NCBI RefSeq assembly: GCF_021654165.1
Contig: NZ_JAKFZN010000002.1
Coordinates: 549,001-613,000 of the forward strand
Reading direction: 5' to 3'
Source: Nereida sp. MMG025
GTDB lineage: Bacteria; Pseudomonadota; Alphaproteobacteria; Rhodobacterales; Rhodobacteraceae
Length of the DNA: 64,000 nt
The notes under the pieces are model-generated. The model was not told the DNA's origin. It searched no databases and saw nothing but the letters and a program-made list of their open reading frames with translations. Positions 36,317-44,372 of the stretch are shown here, piece after piece (the stretch's first letter is position 1; each line of letters begins with the position of its first letter). A program made the position numbers and the translations under genes.

Positions 36317-37369
36317 ATGGATTTGACACCAAGCAAGCTGGCCTATGTGCCTTTCGTGTCGGTGGACGACATGATGAAAATCGTGAACCACATTGGCGCG
36401 GCACAGATGATCGCCGAGATTGCGGACTATATCGAGGCCGATTTCAAACGGTGGGAGTTATTCGATAAAACCCCGCGTGTGGCTGCCCATTCAGAAGAAG
36501 GGGTCATTGAGTTGATGCCCACCAGCGACGGGGAAACCTATGGCTTCAAATACGTCAACGGCCATCCCGCGAATATGGCGCGCGGGTTTCAGACCGTCAC
36601 CGCCTTTGGTGTGCTGGCGCGGGTGGACAACGGCTATCCTGTATTGCTGTCGGAAATGACGATCCTGACGGCGCTGCGCACGGCGGCGACAAGCGTGGTT
36701 GCCGCGCGTCATCTTGCGCCCAAAGATGCAAAGGTCATGGCGATGATCGGCAACGGGGCGCAGTGCGAGTTTCAGGCCTTGGCGTTTCACAAGGTTCTGG
36801 GGATCGAAGAGGTGCGCCTTTACGATATCGACCCCGCGGCAACTGCAAAAGCAGCGCGCAATCTGGAAAATACAGGGCTGCGGGTTGTGCCCTGCAAGAC
36901 TGGCGAGGAGGCGATTTCTGGCGCGCAGATCATCACCACCTGCACCGCAGACAAACAGTACGCAACGATCCTGACGGATAACATGGTGGGCAGTGGCGTC
37001 CACATCAACGCGATTGGTGGGGATTGCCCTGGTAAGACGGAATTGCACCGCGATATCCTGCTACGATCTGACATCTTTGTGGAATACCCGCCGCAAACCC
37101 GCATTGAGGGTGAGATACAGGCATTAGAGGCCGATCATCCTGTGACCGAGCTTTGGGAAGTGATCACGGGCAAAGCGCAGGGGCGCCGTGACGCGCGCCA
37201 GATCACCCTGTTTGATAGCGTGGGGTTTGCGACCGAGGATTTCAGCGCGCTGCGATACGTGCGCGATCAGTTGGACCGTGTGGGCGCTTATGTGCAGCTG
37301 GATATGCTGGCCGACCCTGATGATCCGCGTGACTTGTTCGGGATGGTTCAACGCGCCAAAGGTGCATAA
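36317..37369 (+). CDS. ocd: ornithine cyclodeaminase
   Basis: A 350-aa member of the ornithine cyclodeaminase/mu-crystallin family that turns ornithine into proline and ammonia. Visible blocks: MARGFQTVTAFGVLARVDNGYPVLLSEMTILTALRTAATS (substrate and NAD region), the Rossmann loop AMIGNGAQCEFQALAF (about 140) and the catalytic Asp region INAIGGDCPGKTEL. CGGAG eight bases upstream supports ATG 36317. The 3' end overlaps the convergent ceramidase-like gene by 22 bases. Confidence 0.95.
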   Translation: MDLTPSKLAYVPFVSVDDMMKIVNHIGAAQMIAEIADYIEADFKRWELFDKTPRVAAHSEEGVIELMPTSDGETYGFKYVNGHPANMARGFQTVTAFGVLARVDNGYPVLLSEMTILTALRTAATSVVAARHLAPKDAKVMAMIGNGAQCEFQALAFHKVLGIEEVRLYDIDPAATAKAARNLENTGLRVVPCKTGEEAISGAQIITTCTADKQYATILTDNMVGSGVHINAIGGDCPGKTELHRDILLRSDIFVEYPPQTRIEGEIQALEADHPVTELWEVITGKAQGRRDARQITLFDSVGFATEDFSALRYVRDQLDRVGAYVQLDMLADPDDPRDLFGMVQRAKGA

Positions 37370-38037
37370 CCCAAAGGCGGCAGCGTGCGGATCAGGGCAA
37401 GCAGCAAAAGCGCGACCATCCCGCCGTTGAAGATGTGCCACAGAAAATGCGTGCCGATTTCACGGGCGCCGCACATATCCAGATCAACGGTACGAAAGCC
37501 AAGTGCTGCGATAAACATCGCGGTCGCCCCCACAATGTATCCGCGTGAGGGGTGTTTCTTGGCAACGGTCAATAGGCTGAAAAAGACTAACGCGGCCAGC
37601 GCAGGAGCGTATTGCAAGGATCCATTGAACGCGGTGTGCGCATGGGTGTGATCGGTGCTGACATCACCCGAGGTGAAGTAGAAAACGGTGCCTGTGATAA
37701 CGGCCGCGATTGCCACGATGCGGGCGGTACGGGCCTTGTTCTGGCCTGTCATGCGGTAAATCACGGTGGCGATATAAAGGGCTACAAAGCTCCAGATCGG
37801 GATCACATCCGCCAGTTCTGTCGCGTGATTGGCGAACATGTGAAACAGGGTCGAACCGATGCCGATGCTTGCAGCCAGCGTGATCAGCACCGTTTCCAGC
37901 GTATCACGCCCACCACGCGCCTGAACCGCCCGCCATGCGATGAGGGCGGCGACTAGAAACATGATATTGCTTAGGGTGTTGAGCGGTTCATTCATCAAGC
38001 CGCTGGCGGTGCGCTCGCAATAAAGATCAATCATCAT
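37348..38037 (-). CDS. ceramidase-domain (CREST superfamily) membrane protein
   Basis: A 229-aa protein with seven predicted transmembrane helices. It keeps the alkaline-ceramidase/CREST residues: E and N in LMNEPLNTLSN (about 14-24), S and H in GIGSTLFHMF (about 60-69), D in LADVIPIW (about 76) and HxxxH in GTHFLWHIFNGG (about 198). These build the zinc hydrolase site in eukaryotic alkaline ceramidases. Sphingolipids are not known in most Rhodobacterales, so the real substrate may be another amide-linked lipid. Ends 22 bases inside the ornithine cyclodeaminase gene. Confidence 0.85.
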   Translation of the reverse strand: MMIDLYCERTASGLMNEPLNTLSNIMFLVAALIAWRAVQARGGRDTLETVLITLAASIGIGSTLFHMFANHATELADVIPIWSFVALYIATVIYRMTGQNKARTARIVAIAAVITGTVFYFTSGDVSTDHTHAHTAFNGSLQYAPALAALVFFSLLTVAKKHPSRGYIVGATAMFIAALGFRTVDLDMCGAREIGTHFLWHIFNGGMVALLLLALIRTLPPLGYAPLAR

Positions 38038-38085
38038 ATTCGTTTAGTGTGGGGACATCTGTCGTGCATTGATCTGCCGCAAATG

Positions 38086-38110
38086 AAAAGGCCGCCCGGA
38101 AAGAGCGGCC
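38086..38110 (-). terminator. intrinsic terminator of rpmJ
   Basis: On the minus strand an 8-bp stem (GGCCGCTC with GGGCGGCC, one G-T pair) and a TTTC loop are followed by TTTT. It lies 24 bases beyond the rpmJ stop. Confidence 0.85.
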
Positions 38111-38133
38111 CTTCAATCAGGTGTATCAGAGAC

Positions 38134-38259
38134 TTAACCCTGACGCGCTTTGAACCGGCGCTGAGTTTTGTTGATCACGTAAACGCGGCCTTTACGGCGC
38201 ACGACACGGCAGTCGCGGTGACGGTTCTTCAGCGACCGGAGCGAGTTCTTGACTTTCAT
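38134..38259 (-). CDS. rpmJ: 50S ribosomal protein L36
   Basis: A 41-aa basic protein beginning [17 protein letters not shown] and ending [12 protein letters not shown], the alphaproteobacterial L36 form. It lacks the CxxC...CxxxxH zinc ribbon of the other L36 type (only one Cys), so it should work without zinc. It is a single-gene unit with a strong terminator downstream; too short for most gene finders' length limits but unmistakable in sequence. Confidence 0.97.
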   Translation of the reverse strand: MKVKNSLRSLKNRHRDCRVVRRKGRVYVINKTQRRFKARQG

Positions 38260-38340
38260 AAGTCTGTCTCCTGTTTTTCCGGCGCGAGATCACGCCTTGG
38301 GTTGTTTCAGTTCGACGCTTTCACGCCAGTTATCAAATCA

Positions 38341-38415
38341 TGGTGGGCACTACTGGGATCGAACCAGTGACCCCTTCGATGTCAACGAAGTGCTCTACCG
38401 CTGAGCTAAGCGCCC
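38341..38415 (-). tRNA. tRNA-Val (anticodon GAC)
   Basis: Read on the minus strand the sequence folds into a complete cloverleaf: acceptor GGGCGCT with AGTGCCC (one G-T pair), D arm with AGCTC...GAGC, anticodon stem CTTCG/CGAAG around loop TTGACAT (anticodon GAC), and T arm with GGTTCGATCC. The discriminator A and a genomically encoded CCA (38341-38343 on the plus strand as TGG) are present. Confidence 0.97.
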
Positions 38416-38568
38416 ATGATACCGTTCTTCGTGCGACACGTCCAAACAAATAGGACGCGGGTCGCGCCGCGTCAGGTGAGGGGTGATTAAAAGGCCCAAG
38501 CAAAAAGATCAAGAGGGGTTTTGGAACTTGGGCAAAACAGTCTAAGTATGGTGTCAAAGGAGCAGTGA

Positions 38569-39429
38569 ATGCCAAAGGCCGCCTACTTTCTGGACTTGCC
38601 AGACGCGCGTACGACCTCGGTTGTGGTCGCCAGTCCGCATAGCGGGCGCGACTATACCAGCGCGTTCATGTCGAAAACGGTTTTGGACCCTGTTGCGATT
38701 CGCTCAAGCGAGGACGCATTTGTCGATCGCTTGTTTGAAAAGGCCCCTGATCTGGGGGCTGTGTTTCTCAGAGCGGGCGCGCCGCGTGCGTTTCTTGATC
38801 TGAACCGCAGCTGTGATGAGCTGGATCCAGCCTTGATCGAAGGGGTGCGCCGCGTGGCCCACAATCCGCGTGTGGCTTCGGGGCTTGGCGTGATCCCGCG
38901 TGTGGTGGCCAATGGCCGTGCCATTTATGCAGGTAAGCTGAGCCGTGCCGAGGCGGATGCGCGCATTGATGGATTTTGGCGTCCCTACCACAAAACGCTG
39001 CAACGCTTGATGCGCGAAAACAAAAGCCGCTTCGGAGAGTCCATTCTATTGGATTGCCATTCCATGCCCCATGAGGCGATTGCGGCAAATACATCGGCAG
39101 ATAAAAAGCGTCCCGATATTGTGATCGGGGATCGGTTTGGCGCATCAGCCAGCACGGAAATTGTGGAGCGCGTGGAAGCTGCCTTTGCAAATGCGGGCTT
39201 TGCTGTTGCGCGCAATACACCCTTTGCGGGCGCCTACATCACGCAAGCCTATGGTCGGCCGATGCAGGGATATCATGCGGTGCAAATCGAGATTGACCGC
39301 GCGCTTTATATGGATGAGGCCGCAATCCGCCCCAGAGCCGATTTTCATGCCTTCAGGCGGCTTATCACGGGTGTTCTGGCGGATTTGGTCGAGATTGGGC
39401 AACAGGGGCTTCCGCTGGCCGCTGAGTGA
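38569..39429 (+). CDS. N-formylglutamate amidohydrolase
   Basis: A 286-aa member of the N-formylglutamate deformylase family (HutG type II), which releases formate and glutamate in histidine degradation. The metal-site motifs are VASPHSGRDY (about 21), SEDAFVDRL (about 46), AFLDLNRSCDELDP, and LLDCHSMPHEA (about 160). No other hut gene is in view, so it may act on formylated compounds more broadly. The ATG is preceded by AAAGGAGCAGTGA, a strong ribosome-binding site. Confidence 0.92.
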   Translation: MPKAAYFLDLPDARTTSVVVASPHSGRDYTSAFMSKTVLDPVAIRSSEDAFVDRLFEKAPDLGAVFLRAGAPRAFLDLNRSCDELDPALIEGVRRVAHNPRVASGLGVIPRVVANGRAIYAGKLSRAEADARIDGFWRPYHKTLQRLMRENKSRFGESILLDCHSMPHEAIAANTSADKKRPDIVIGDRFGASASTEIVERVEAAFANAGFAVARNTPFAGAYITQAYGRPMQGYHAVQIEIDRALYMDEAAIRPRADFHAFRRLITGVLADLVEIGQQGLPLAAE

Positions 39430-39445
39430 GCCGTTTGAAAAATGA

Positions 39446-39516
39446 GCGGCCAAGGCCGCCCATCATGTTTCGTTGGGGCGCTGCCCCAAACCCCGGGATA
39501 TTTTGTAACAAAAGAA
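39446..39516. repeat. two-hairpin intergenic repeat / terminator, copy 1
   Basis: Hairpin 1 GCGGCC-AA-GGCCGC (39446-39459) is followed by hairpin 2 GGGGC-GCT-GCCCC (39475-39487) and then CAAACCCCGGGATATTTT. It lies between convergent genes. The same order of elements recurs at 51482-51553, also between convergent genes. I recall this GGGGC...GCCCCAAACCCC pattern as common in Rhodobacterales intergenic DNA. Confidence 0.7.
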
Positions 39517-39518
39517 GC

Positions 39519-40703
39519 CTAGACACCCGCTGCGATAATCGCGTTTGCCAGTATTGGAACGCTTGTTGGGTTGAGCCCTGCGATGTTCATACGGCTGTCG
39601 CCGACCATGTAGATGCCGTGATCGGCACGCATTTTTTCGACAAGATCAGGGGTTGTGCCAAGGCGGCTGAACATGCCGCGATGTTGGGCCAGAAAGCCGA
39701 AGCGATCCGAGCCTGAGAGGCGTTGCAGCTCGGTTGCCAGTTGGGTGCGCAGATCAAGCATGCTGAGGCGGGTTTGTTCCAACTCGTCTTTCCAGTCTGC
39801 GCGCAGGGTGTCATCGGTGAGGATCGTGCTGACCAGACGTGCGCCGTGATCCGGTGGAAAGCTGAAGTTCTGGCGGTTTAGAAATGCCAGAGTTTGCTGG
39901 TTGAGAGTTTGCAGTCGGGTGTCTTGGGCGATCGCCATTAGCACGCCTGTGCGTTCACGGTAGATGCCGAAGTTCTTCGAGCAGCTTGCCGCCAGAAGGC
40001 TTTCGGGCATTTGGCTGACGATCAGGCGTGTTGCGGCGGCGTCTTCTTCGAGACCGTCGCCAAAGCCTTGATAAGCGATGTCGATGAAGGGGATGGCGCC
40101 TTTGCCCTGCATCACATCGATGACCTGTTGGACCTGAGCGAGGTTGAGATTGGCGCCTGTTGGATTGTGGCAGCAGCCATGTAGCAAGACGACGTCGCCT
40201 GCTTTGACCTTGGCGAGATCTGTCATCATACCGTCGAAATCGACGCCGCGGGTTGCTTCGTCGAAGTAGCGGTATTCGGCCATGGGCATGCCGAGGTATT
40301 TCAGGATGCTGGGGTGGTTTGGCCATGTCGGATTGGACAGCCACACAGTTGCATCGGGGCTGGCCATCTTGATCAGTTCAAACCCCTGACGAATGGCACC
40401 TGTGCCACCGGGCGTGGCAGCGGCTGCAATATTATCCCACGCGATACTGTCTGCGAGGACCAGATCGATCATCGCGTCCGAAAATGCGGGGTCGCCGGCA
40501 AGGCCCACATAGGCTTTGCTGTCTTGTGTTTCCCAAACCTTGTGTTCCGCCGCTTTTACGGCGCGCATGACGGGGGTAACACCTTGGGCGTTTTTATACA
40601 CTCCGACGCCAAGATCGATTTTTGTGTCGCGTGGGTCGGCGCGGTATTGCGCCATCAAAGCGAGAATTTTGTCAGCGGGTTGGGTCTTGAGGTTTCCGAG
40701 CAT
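39519..40703 (-). CDS. aromatic/aspartate aminotransferase (class I, PLP)
   Basis: A 394-aa TyrB/AspC-type aminotransferase. The N-terminus (DKILALMAQYRADPRDTKIDLGVGVYKN) is typical. The PLP lysine is in SCSKNFGIYRERTG (about 245), with LLHGCCHNPTGANL (about 178) binding the cofactor and the substrate Arg in GDSRMNIAGL near the C-terminus. It exchanges amino groups between aromatic amino acids or aspartate and 2-oxoglutarate. Located upstream of, and reading away from, the sulfurtransferase gene's end by 23 bases, possibly co-transcribed. Confidence 0.93.
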   Translation of the reverse strand: MLGNLKTQPADKILALMAQYRADPRDTKIDLGVGVYKNAQGVTPVMRAVKAAEHKVWETQDSKAYVGLAGDPAFSDAMIDLVLADSIAWDNIAAAATPGGTGAIRQGFELIKMASPDATVWLSNPTWPNHPSILKYLGMPMAEYRYFDEATRGVDFDGMMTDLAKVKAGDVVLLHGCCHNPTGANLNLAQVQQVIDVMQGKGAIPFIDIAYQGFGDGLEEDAAATRLIVSQMPESLLAASCSKNFGIYRERTGVLMAIAQDTRLQTLNQQTLAFLNRQNFSFPPDHGARLVSTILTDDTLRADWKDELEQTRLSMLDLRTQLATELQRLSGSDRFGFLAQHRGMFSRLGTTPDLVEKMRADHGIYMVGDSRMNIAGLNPTSVPILANAIIAAGV

Positions 40704-40726
40704 AGCGGAGCTTTCCTAAAAAGATG

Positions 40727-41575
40727 TTAACCGGTTTCAATTGGCAGATCGGGGAACATGCCCCATTCCGACCAGCTGCCGTCGTAAAGCGAGACGTCTG
40801 TTTTGCCGATCCGTTCGAGCGCCAAAAACAGGACCGCGGCGGTGACGCCCGAGCCGCATGTGGTTATGGCTGGTTTGGATAGATCAACGCCTGCGGCTTC
40901 GAACACGGCGCGCAGCTGGGGTGGAGATTTCATTGTTTTGTCGTCGTTCAACAGATCGCCAAACGGCACGTTCAAAGACCCCGGGATGTGGCCTGCGCGC
41001 ATGCCTTCGCGGGGTTCGGGGGCTTCGCCCTTGAACCTGTCTGCGGGGCGGGCATCGATGATGCTGTGATCACCTAATTTGCTGGCGCGGGCCACATGGG
41101 TTACGTCGCGCACCATCTGATTCTGGCGGCTTACGGTCATGTGGCGGTCGCGGACCACGGGGGGCAGGTCTTCGACGTCGCGGCCTTCGGACACCCATTT
41201 GGGCAGGCCGCCGTCAAGCACTGCAACGTCTTGTTTTCCCATGAGTTTAAAGGTCCACCAAACGCGCGGGGCGCTGAACAGGCCCGCGCCGTCATAGACC
41301 ACCACCTGATGGCCGTCGCCGATGCCCATGGCGCGCATGCGGGACATGAATTTCTCAACTGGTGGCACGGTGTGGGGCAGATCCGAGCGATGATCGGACA
41401 CTTCGTCGATGTCAAAGAATCGCGCGTTTGGAATATGGGCGTTGTCATATTCCGCGCGGGCGTCGCGGCCTGCGTCGGGCAGGTACCACGAGGCGTCAAG
41501 AATACGAAGATCGGGGTCTTTGAGGTGCGCGGCCAGCCAGTCAGTGGACACGAGCGATTTGGGATCATCGGCCAT
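40727..41575 (-). CDS. sseA: 3-mercaptopyruvate/thiosulfate sulfurtransferase
   Basis: A 282-aa tandem rhodanese. The first (structural) domain starts SLVSTDWLAAHLKDPDLRILDASWYLP; the second carries the active-site loop CGSGVTA (about residue 240), the sequence typical of mercaptopyruvate sulfurtransferases rather than thiosulfate ones (CRKGVT). It transfers sulfane sulfur from 3-mercaptopyruvate. The downstream aminotransferase could supply 3-mercaptopyruvate from cysteine, which makes this adjacency meaningful (inference). Confidence 0.93.
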   Translation of the reverse strand: MADDPKSLVSTDWLAAHLKDPDLRILDASWYLPDAGRDARAEYDNAHIPNARFFDIDEVSDHRSDLPHTVPPVEKFMSRMRAMGIGDGHQVVVYDGAGLFSAPRVWWTFKLMGKQDVAVLDGGLPKWVSEGRDVEDLPPVVRDRHMTVSRQNQMVRDVTHVARASKLGDHSIIDARPADRFKGEAPEPREGMRAGHIPGSLNVPFGDLLNDDKTMKSPPQLRAVFEAAGVDLSKPAITTCGSGVTAAVLFLALERIGKTDVSLYDGSWSEWGMFPDLPIETG

Positions 41576-41640
41576 AGGTCATACCCTTATTTTGCGCGTT
41601 CCACCTAACGGGATTGCCCTTTGAAAGCAAGGGGATGCGG

Positions 41641-42117
41641 TTAGCTACCTTGTTTGAGAAGGCGTTGTTTTTGGCGGCCCCAATCGCGTTTGGCTGAGGT
41701 GTCGCGTTTGTCGTGGTTCTTCTTGCCCTTGGCCAGACCGACCTTCATTTTCACCAAACCCTTGTGGTTAAAGTAGATCACCAAGGGCACGATGGTCATG
41801 CCTTCGCGCGACACGCCTTTCCACAGGTTTGCAATCTCGCGTTTGGAGGCGAGCAGCTTGCGGCGGCGGCGTTCTTCGTGGCCCCATGTTTTGGCTTGCG
41901 CGTATAGGCCTATGTAGCTGTTAACTAACCATAATTCCCCGTCCTCGACCGCGACATAGCTTTCGGCGATATTGGCTTTCCCATCCCGTAGGGACTTCAC
42001 TTCGGAGCCCATAAGCATGATGCCAACCTCAAGGTCCATTTCGATGGCATAGTCGAAACGGGCGCGGCGGTTTTCAGCGATAACTTTGTAGTTTGGATCG
42101 GGTTTTGGTTTGGCCAT
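41641..42117 (-). CDS. smpB: SsrA-binding protein SmpB
   Basis: SmpB, 158 aa, brings tmRNA to stalled ribosomes. Typical blocks: [39 protein letters not shown] at about 9-48, [29 protein letters not shown], and the basic C-terminal tail [27 protein letters not shown] 42117 gives the usual N-terminus ([20 protein letters not shown]). The tmRNA gene itself is not in this window. Confidence 0.97.
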   Translation of the reverse strand: MAKPKPDPNYKVIAENRRARFDYAIEMDLEVGIMLMGSEVKSLRDGKANIAESYVAVEDGELWLVNSYIGLYAQAKTWGHEERRRRKLLASKREIANLWKGVSREGMTIVPLVIYFNHKGLVKMKVGLAKGKKNHDKRDTSAKRDWGRQKQRLLKQGS

Positions 42118-42178
42118 GCACCTCAGGTAAGGTCTGTCAAGCCAACTGTCCAGAGCGCCGATTTTGCCAAAAACGCAT

Positions 42179-42225
42179 GTATGGCCTAGCGTCTGCTGGC
42201 GGTATGGCAATGCGTCAGACGTTCT
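42179..42225 (+). repeat. dispersed two-unit intergenic repeat, copy C
   Basis: Units GTATGGC-N3-GCGTC-W-G at 42179 and 42202, 23 bases apart, T then A at W. It lies between smpB and the LysR gene, both on the minus strand, so here the repeat runs against the direction of the flanking genes. Copy C and copy B agree at all but a few positions. Confidence 0.8.
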
Positions 42226-42267
42226 GCCAATCGCAAATCACGCAACACCCCCAAAATAAATTTTGAT

Positions 42268-43113
42268 TTAGGCCGCGGCGTGCAGCCATTTCAAAAAGGT
42301 GGCGAGCTGTTTTGAGGGGGGATGGGGACGTGTGAGGACGTGATAGCCAAGGGTGGTTTCATCGGTTTCAAAGATCGAGACCAATGTGCCAGCGTCCAGA
42401 TCACGAGCCACCACGTCTTTGAGTTGCACGCAGATGCCAAGGCCCGCGCGCGCGGCTGACAGCGCAAGGGTGTTTGTGTCCATCGCCGTTGTTGGTGTGG
42501 CATCGGTGATCAGCCCGTGGCTGTGCGCCCAGACGCGGTATTCGGTGCGGTAGGTTTCAAAGAACCATGTGGCTGATCGCTGTTGTGCTGCGACCTGCGG
42601 CGCACACACAGCGCAAAGCGTGGCGGATGTTAGCATATCTGCGCTGTGGTCGGGGAAGGGCCCGCGCCCGTAGCGAATGGCCACGTCTATGCCGTCAACG
42701 GCCAGATCGACCAGACGATGCGAGGGTTGGATCGACAGATCAATGTCGGGATGCGCCGCCCAAAAGCTGCCCAAACGCGGCATCAACCAGTTTTCGGCAA
42801 ACGAGGGGGTAAGGCTGACGGTAACGGGTTTGCCCCCAAGTTGACCGCGCAAATCGGCAACGCCTGTTGCGATGGTCGAAAACCCTTGGGTCAGGGTTGC
42901 GGCAAGCTGTTTGCCTTCGGCGGTCAGATCCATCTTGCGGCCCTGGCGGATCATGAGGGTGCAGCCCAAATCGCTCTCAAGCGTGCGGATATGTTGAGAC
43001 ACGGCCGCTTGGGTCACATTCAGCGCAGCGGCGGCGGCCGTGAGGCTGCTGTGCCGGCTGGCGGCCTCAAACGCGCGAAGGGCGGCCAGAGAGGGGATAT
43101 GACGCCAGTCCAT
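42268..43113 (-). CDS. LysR family transcriptional regulator (GcvA-like)
   Basis: A 281-aa LysR regulator. The N-terminal helix-turn-helix (LAALRAFEAASRHSSLTAAAAALNVTQAAVSQHIRTLE) and the GcvA-type effector domain (LTPSFAENWLMPRLGSFWAAHPDIDLSI, VDVAIRYGRGPFP) are clear. ATG 43113 is preceded by GGAAG five bases upstream; an in-frame ATG four codons earlier is possible. A 6-bp dyad with LysR-type T-N11-A spacing lies directly upstream at 43123-43139, and a 52-aa gene is divergent from it. Confidence 0.92.
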   Translation of the reverse strand: MDWRHIPSLAALRAFEAASRHSSLTAAAAALNVTQAAVSQHIRTLESDLGCTLMIRQGRKMDLTAEGKQLAATLTQGFSTIATGVADLRGQLGGKPVTVSLTPSFAENWLMPRLGSFWAAHPDIDLSIQPSHRLVDLAVDGIDVAIRYGRGPFPDHSADMLTSATLCAVCAPQVAAQQRSATWFFETYRTEYRVWAHSHGLITDATPTTAMDTNTLALSAARAGLGICVQLKDVVARDLDAGTLVSIFETDETTLGYHVLTRPHPPSKQLATFLKWLHAAA

Positions 43114-43122
43114 ATGGACTTC

Positions 43123-43139
43123 CATAAGTTGAGCTTATG
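43123..43139. promoter_or_regulatory. LysR-type operator dyad
   Basis: CATAAG-N5-CTTATG, a perfect inverted repeat containing the T-N11-A core of LysR binding sites. It starts ten bases before the LysR start codon and lies in the gap shared with the divergent 52-aa gene, so autoregulation and control of that gene are both plausible. Confidence 0.65.
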
Positions 43140-43220
43140 TTACAGCATTTTTCGCAACTTCGGTCAATGGGGCGCTGCTGCTAGGAAGGAAGCAGTTAAA
43201 CATAGATCAGGAGAGATAAG

Positions 43221-43379
43221 ATGATTGGAATTTTTGCAAACGCGTTTCGCGTGGCGGCCCGCTCAGAGGACCAAAGCAAAAGTGATAGTTATGAGACGCA
43301 CAAAGATCGCCGGATCAGGAAAGCCGAAGAAAAGCGGCTACAAGATCAGATGTATTTGACGCGCTACCGTGGGTGGTAG
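43221..43379 (+). CDS. 52-aa conserved-looking small protein, unknown function
   Basis: A short gene with a strong ribosome-binding site (AGGAGAGATAAG directly before ATG). The product is very hydrophilic: a short amphipathic N-terminus (MIGIFANAFRVAA) then a highly charged stretch with many Lys, Arg, Glu and Asp, ending YLTRYRGW. It is divergent from a LysR gene across a 107-base gap that contains a LysR-type dyad. Probably real and LysR-regulated; I do not recognise a family. Confidence 0.65.
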   Translation: MIGIFANAFRVAARSEDQSKSDSYETHKDRRIRKAEEKRLQDQMYLTRYRGW

Positions 43380-43391
43380 CGCGCCGAAAGA

Positions 43392-44264
43392 TCAGTTGAT
43401 CAGCCCTGCGTGGATCATCGCGTCTTTGATCATCAGCTTGGTGCCATCTGACAAAGGTGTCAGCGGCGAGCGCACCTCGTCGCGGCACAGACCCAGAAGG
43501 GACAGTCCGTATTTTGCGCCGCAGACCCCCGGTTCGGTAAAGACCGCCTTGTGCAGTGGCATGAGGCGGTCAAGCTGTTCCAACGCGGTGGCGTAATCGC
43601 CGCGCAGGGTGCTTTCCTGAAACTCGGCGCAGAGTTTTGCGGCGATGTTGGCGGTGACCGAAATGCAGCCCACGCCGCCATGGGCGTTAAAGCCCAGGGC
43701 CGTTGCGTCTTCGCCAGACAGTTGGATGAAGTCCTTGCCGCATGTCATGCGCTGCTGCGGCACGCGGCTCAGATCGCCGGTGGCGTCTTTGACACCGATG
43801 ATCATGTCATGGGCGTTCAGTTGGCCCATGGTTTCAGGTGTCATATCCACAACAGACCGACCCGGAATGTTGTAGATGATGATCGGCAGGCCGCAATCGG
43901 CGGCGGCGGTGAAATGCGCCTTGAGGCCGTCTTGGGTGGGCTTGTTGTAATAGGGTGTGACCACAAGTGCTGCATCGGCGCCAGCGGCTTTGGCGGCTTT
44001 GACAAGGCGCACGGTTTCGGCGGTATTGTTGCTGCCTGCGCCTGCAATCACGGGGATGCGGCCAGCGGCATGGGTGACGACGGCTTCGACGACTTGGTCG
44101 TGTTCTGCGTGGGTCAGCGTGGGGGATTCGCCCGTGGTGCCGACTGGCACCAGCCCATGGCTGCCTTGGTCCACATGCCAATCAACAAGTTTCTTGAGCG
44201 CGTCAAAATCCACCTGGCCGTTCGCAAACGGCGTGATGAGTGCGGGAAGGGACCCTTTGAACAT
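43392..44264 (-). CDS. dapA: 4-hydroxy-tetrahydrodipicolinate synthase
   Basis: DapA, 290 aa, condenses pyruvate with aspartate semialdehyde in lysine/diaminopimelate synthesis. Family motifs: [14 protein letters not shown] (about 43), the Tyr region [14 protein letters not shown] (about 130), [12 protein letters not shown] and the Schiff-base Lys in [13 protein letters not shown] (about 160). AAGGAG six bases before ATG 44264 decides the start; the frame is open a further 20 codons upstream. It acts just before DapB, encoded at the start of the window. Confidence 0.95.
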   Translation of the reverse strand: MFKGSLPALITPFANGQVDFDALKKLVDWHVDQGSHGLVPVGTTGESPTLTHAEHDQVVEAVVTHAAGRIPVIAGAGSNNTAETVRLVKAAKAAGADAALVVTPYYNKPTQDGLKAHFTAAADCGLPIIIYNIPGRSVVDMTPETMGQLNAHDMIIGVKDATGDLSRVPQQRMTCGKDFIQLSGEDATALGFNAHGGVGCISVTANIAAKLCAEFQESTLRGDYATALEQLDRLMPLHKAVFTEPGVCGAKYGLSLLGLCRDEVRSPLTPLSDGTKLMIKDAMIHAGLIN

Positions 44265-44372
44265 GACACGCTCCTTATGGTTGATCGGCGGGGGTCCGCC
44301 AGTTTTGAAGTTGGTTCTGTCCATGCCAAGGAAGTGAGTTGATGTCTAGGGGCTGCGGTTTACGCTTGGGCC

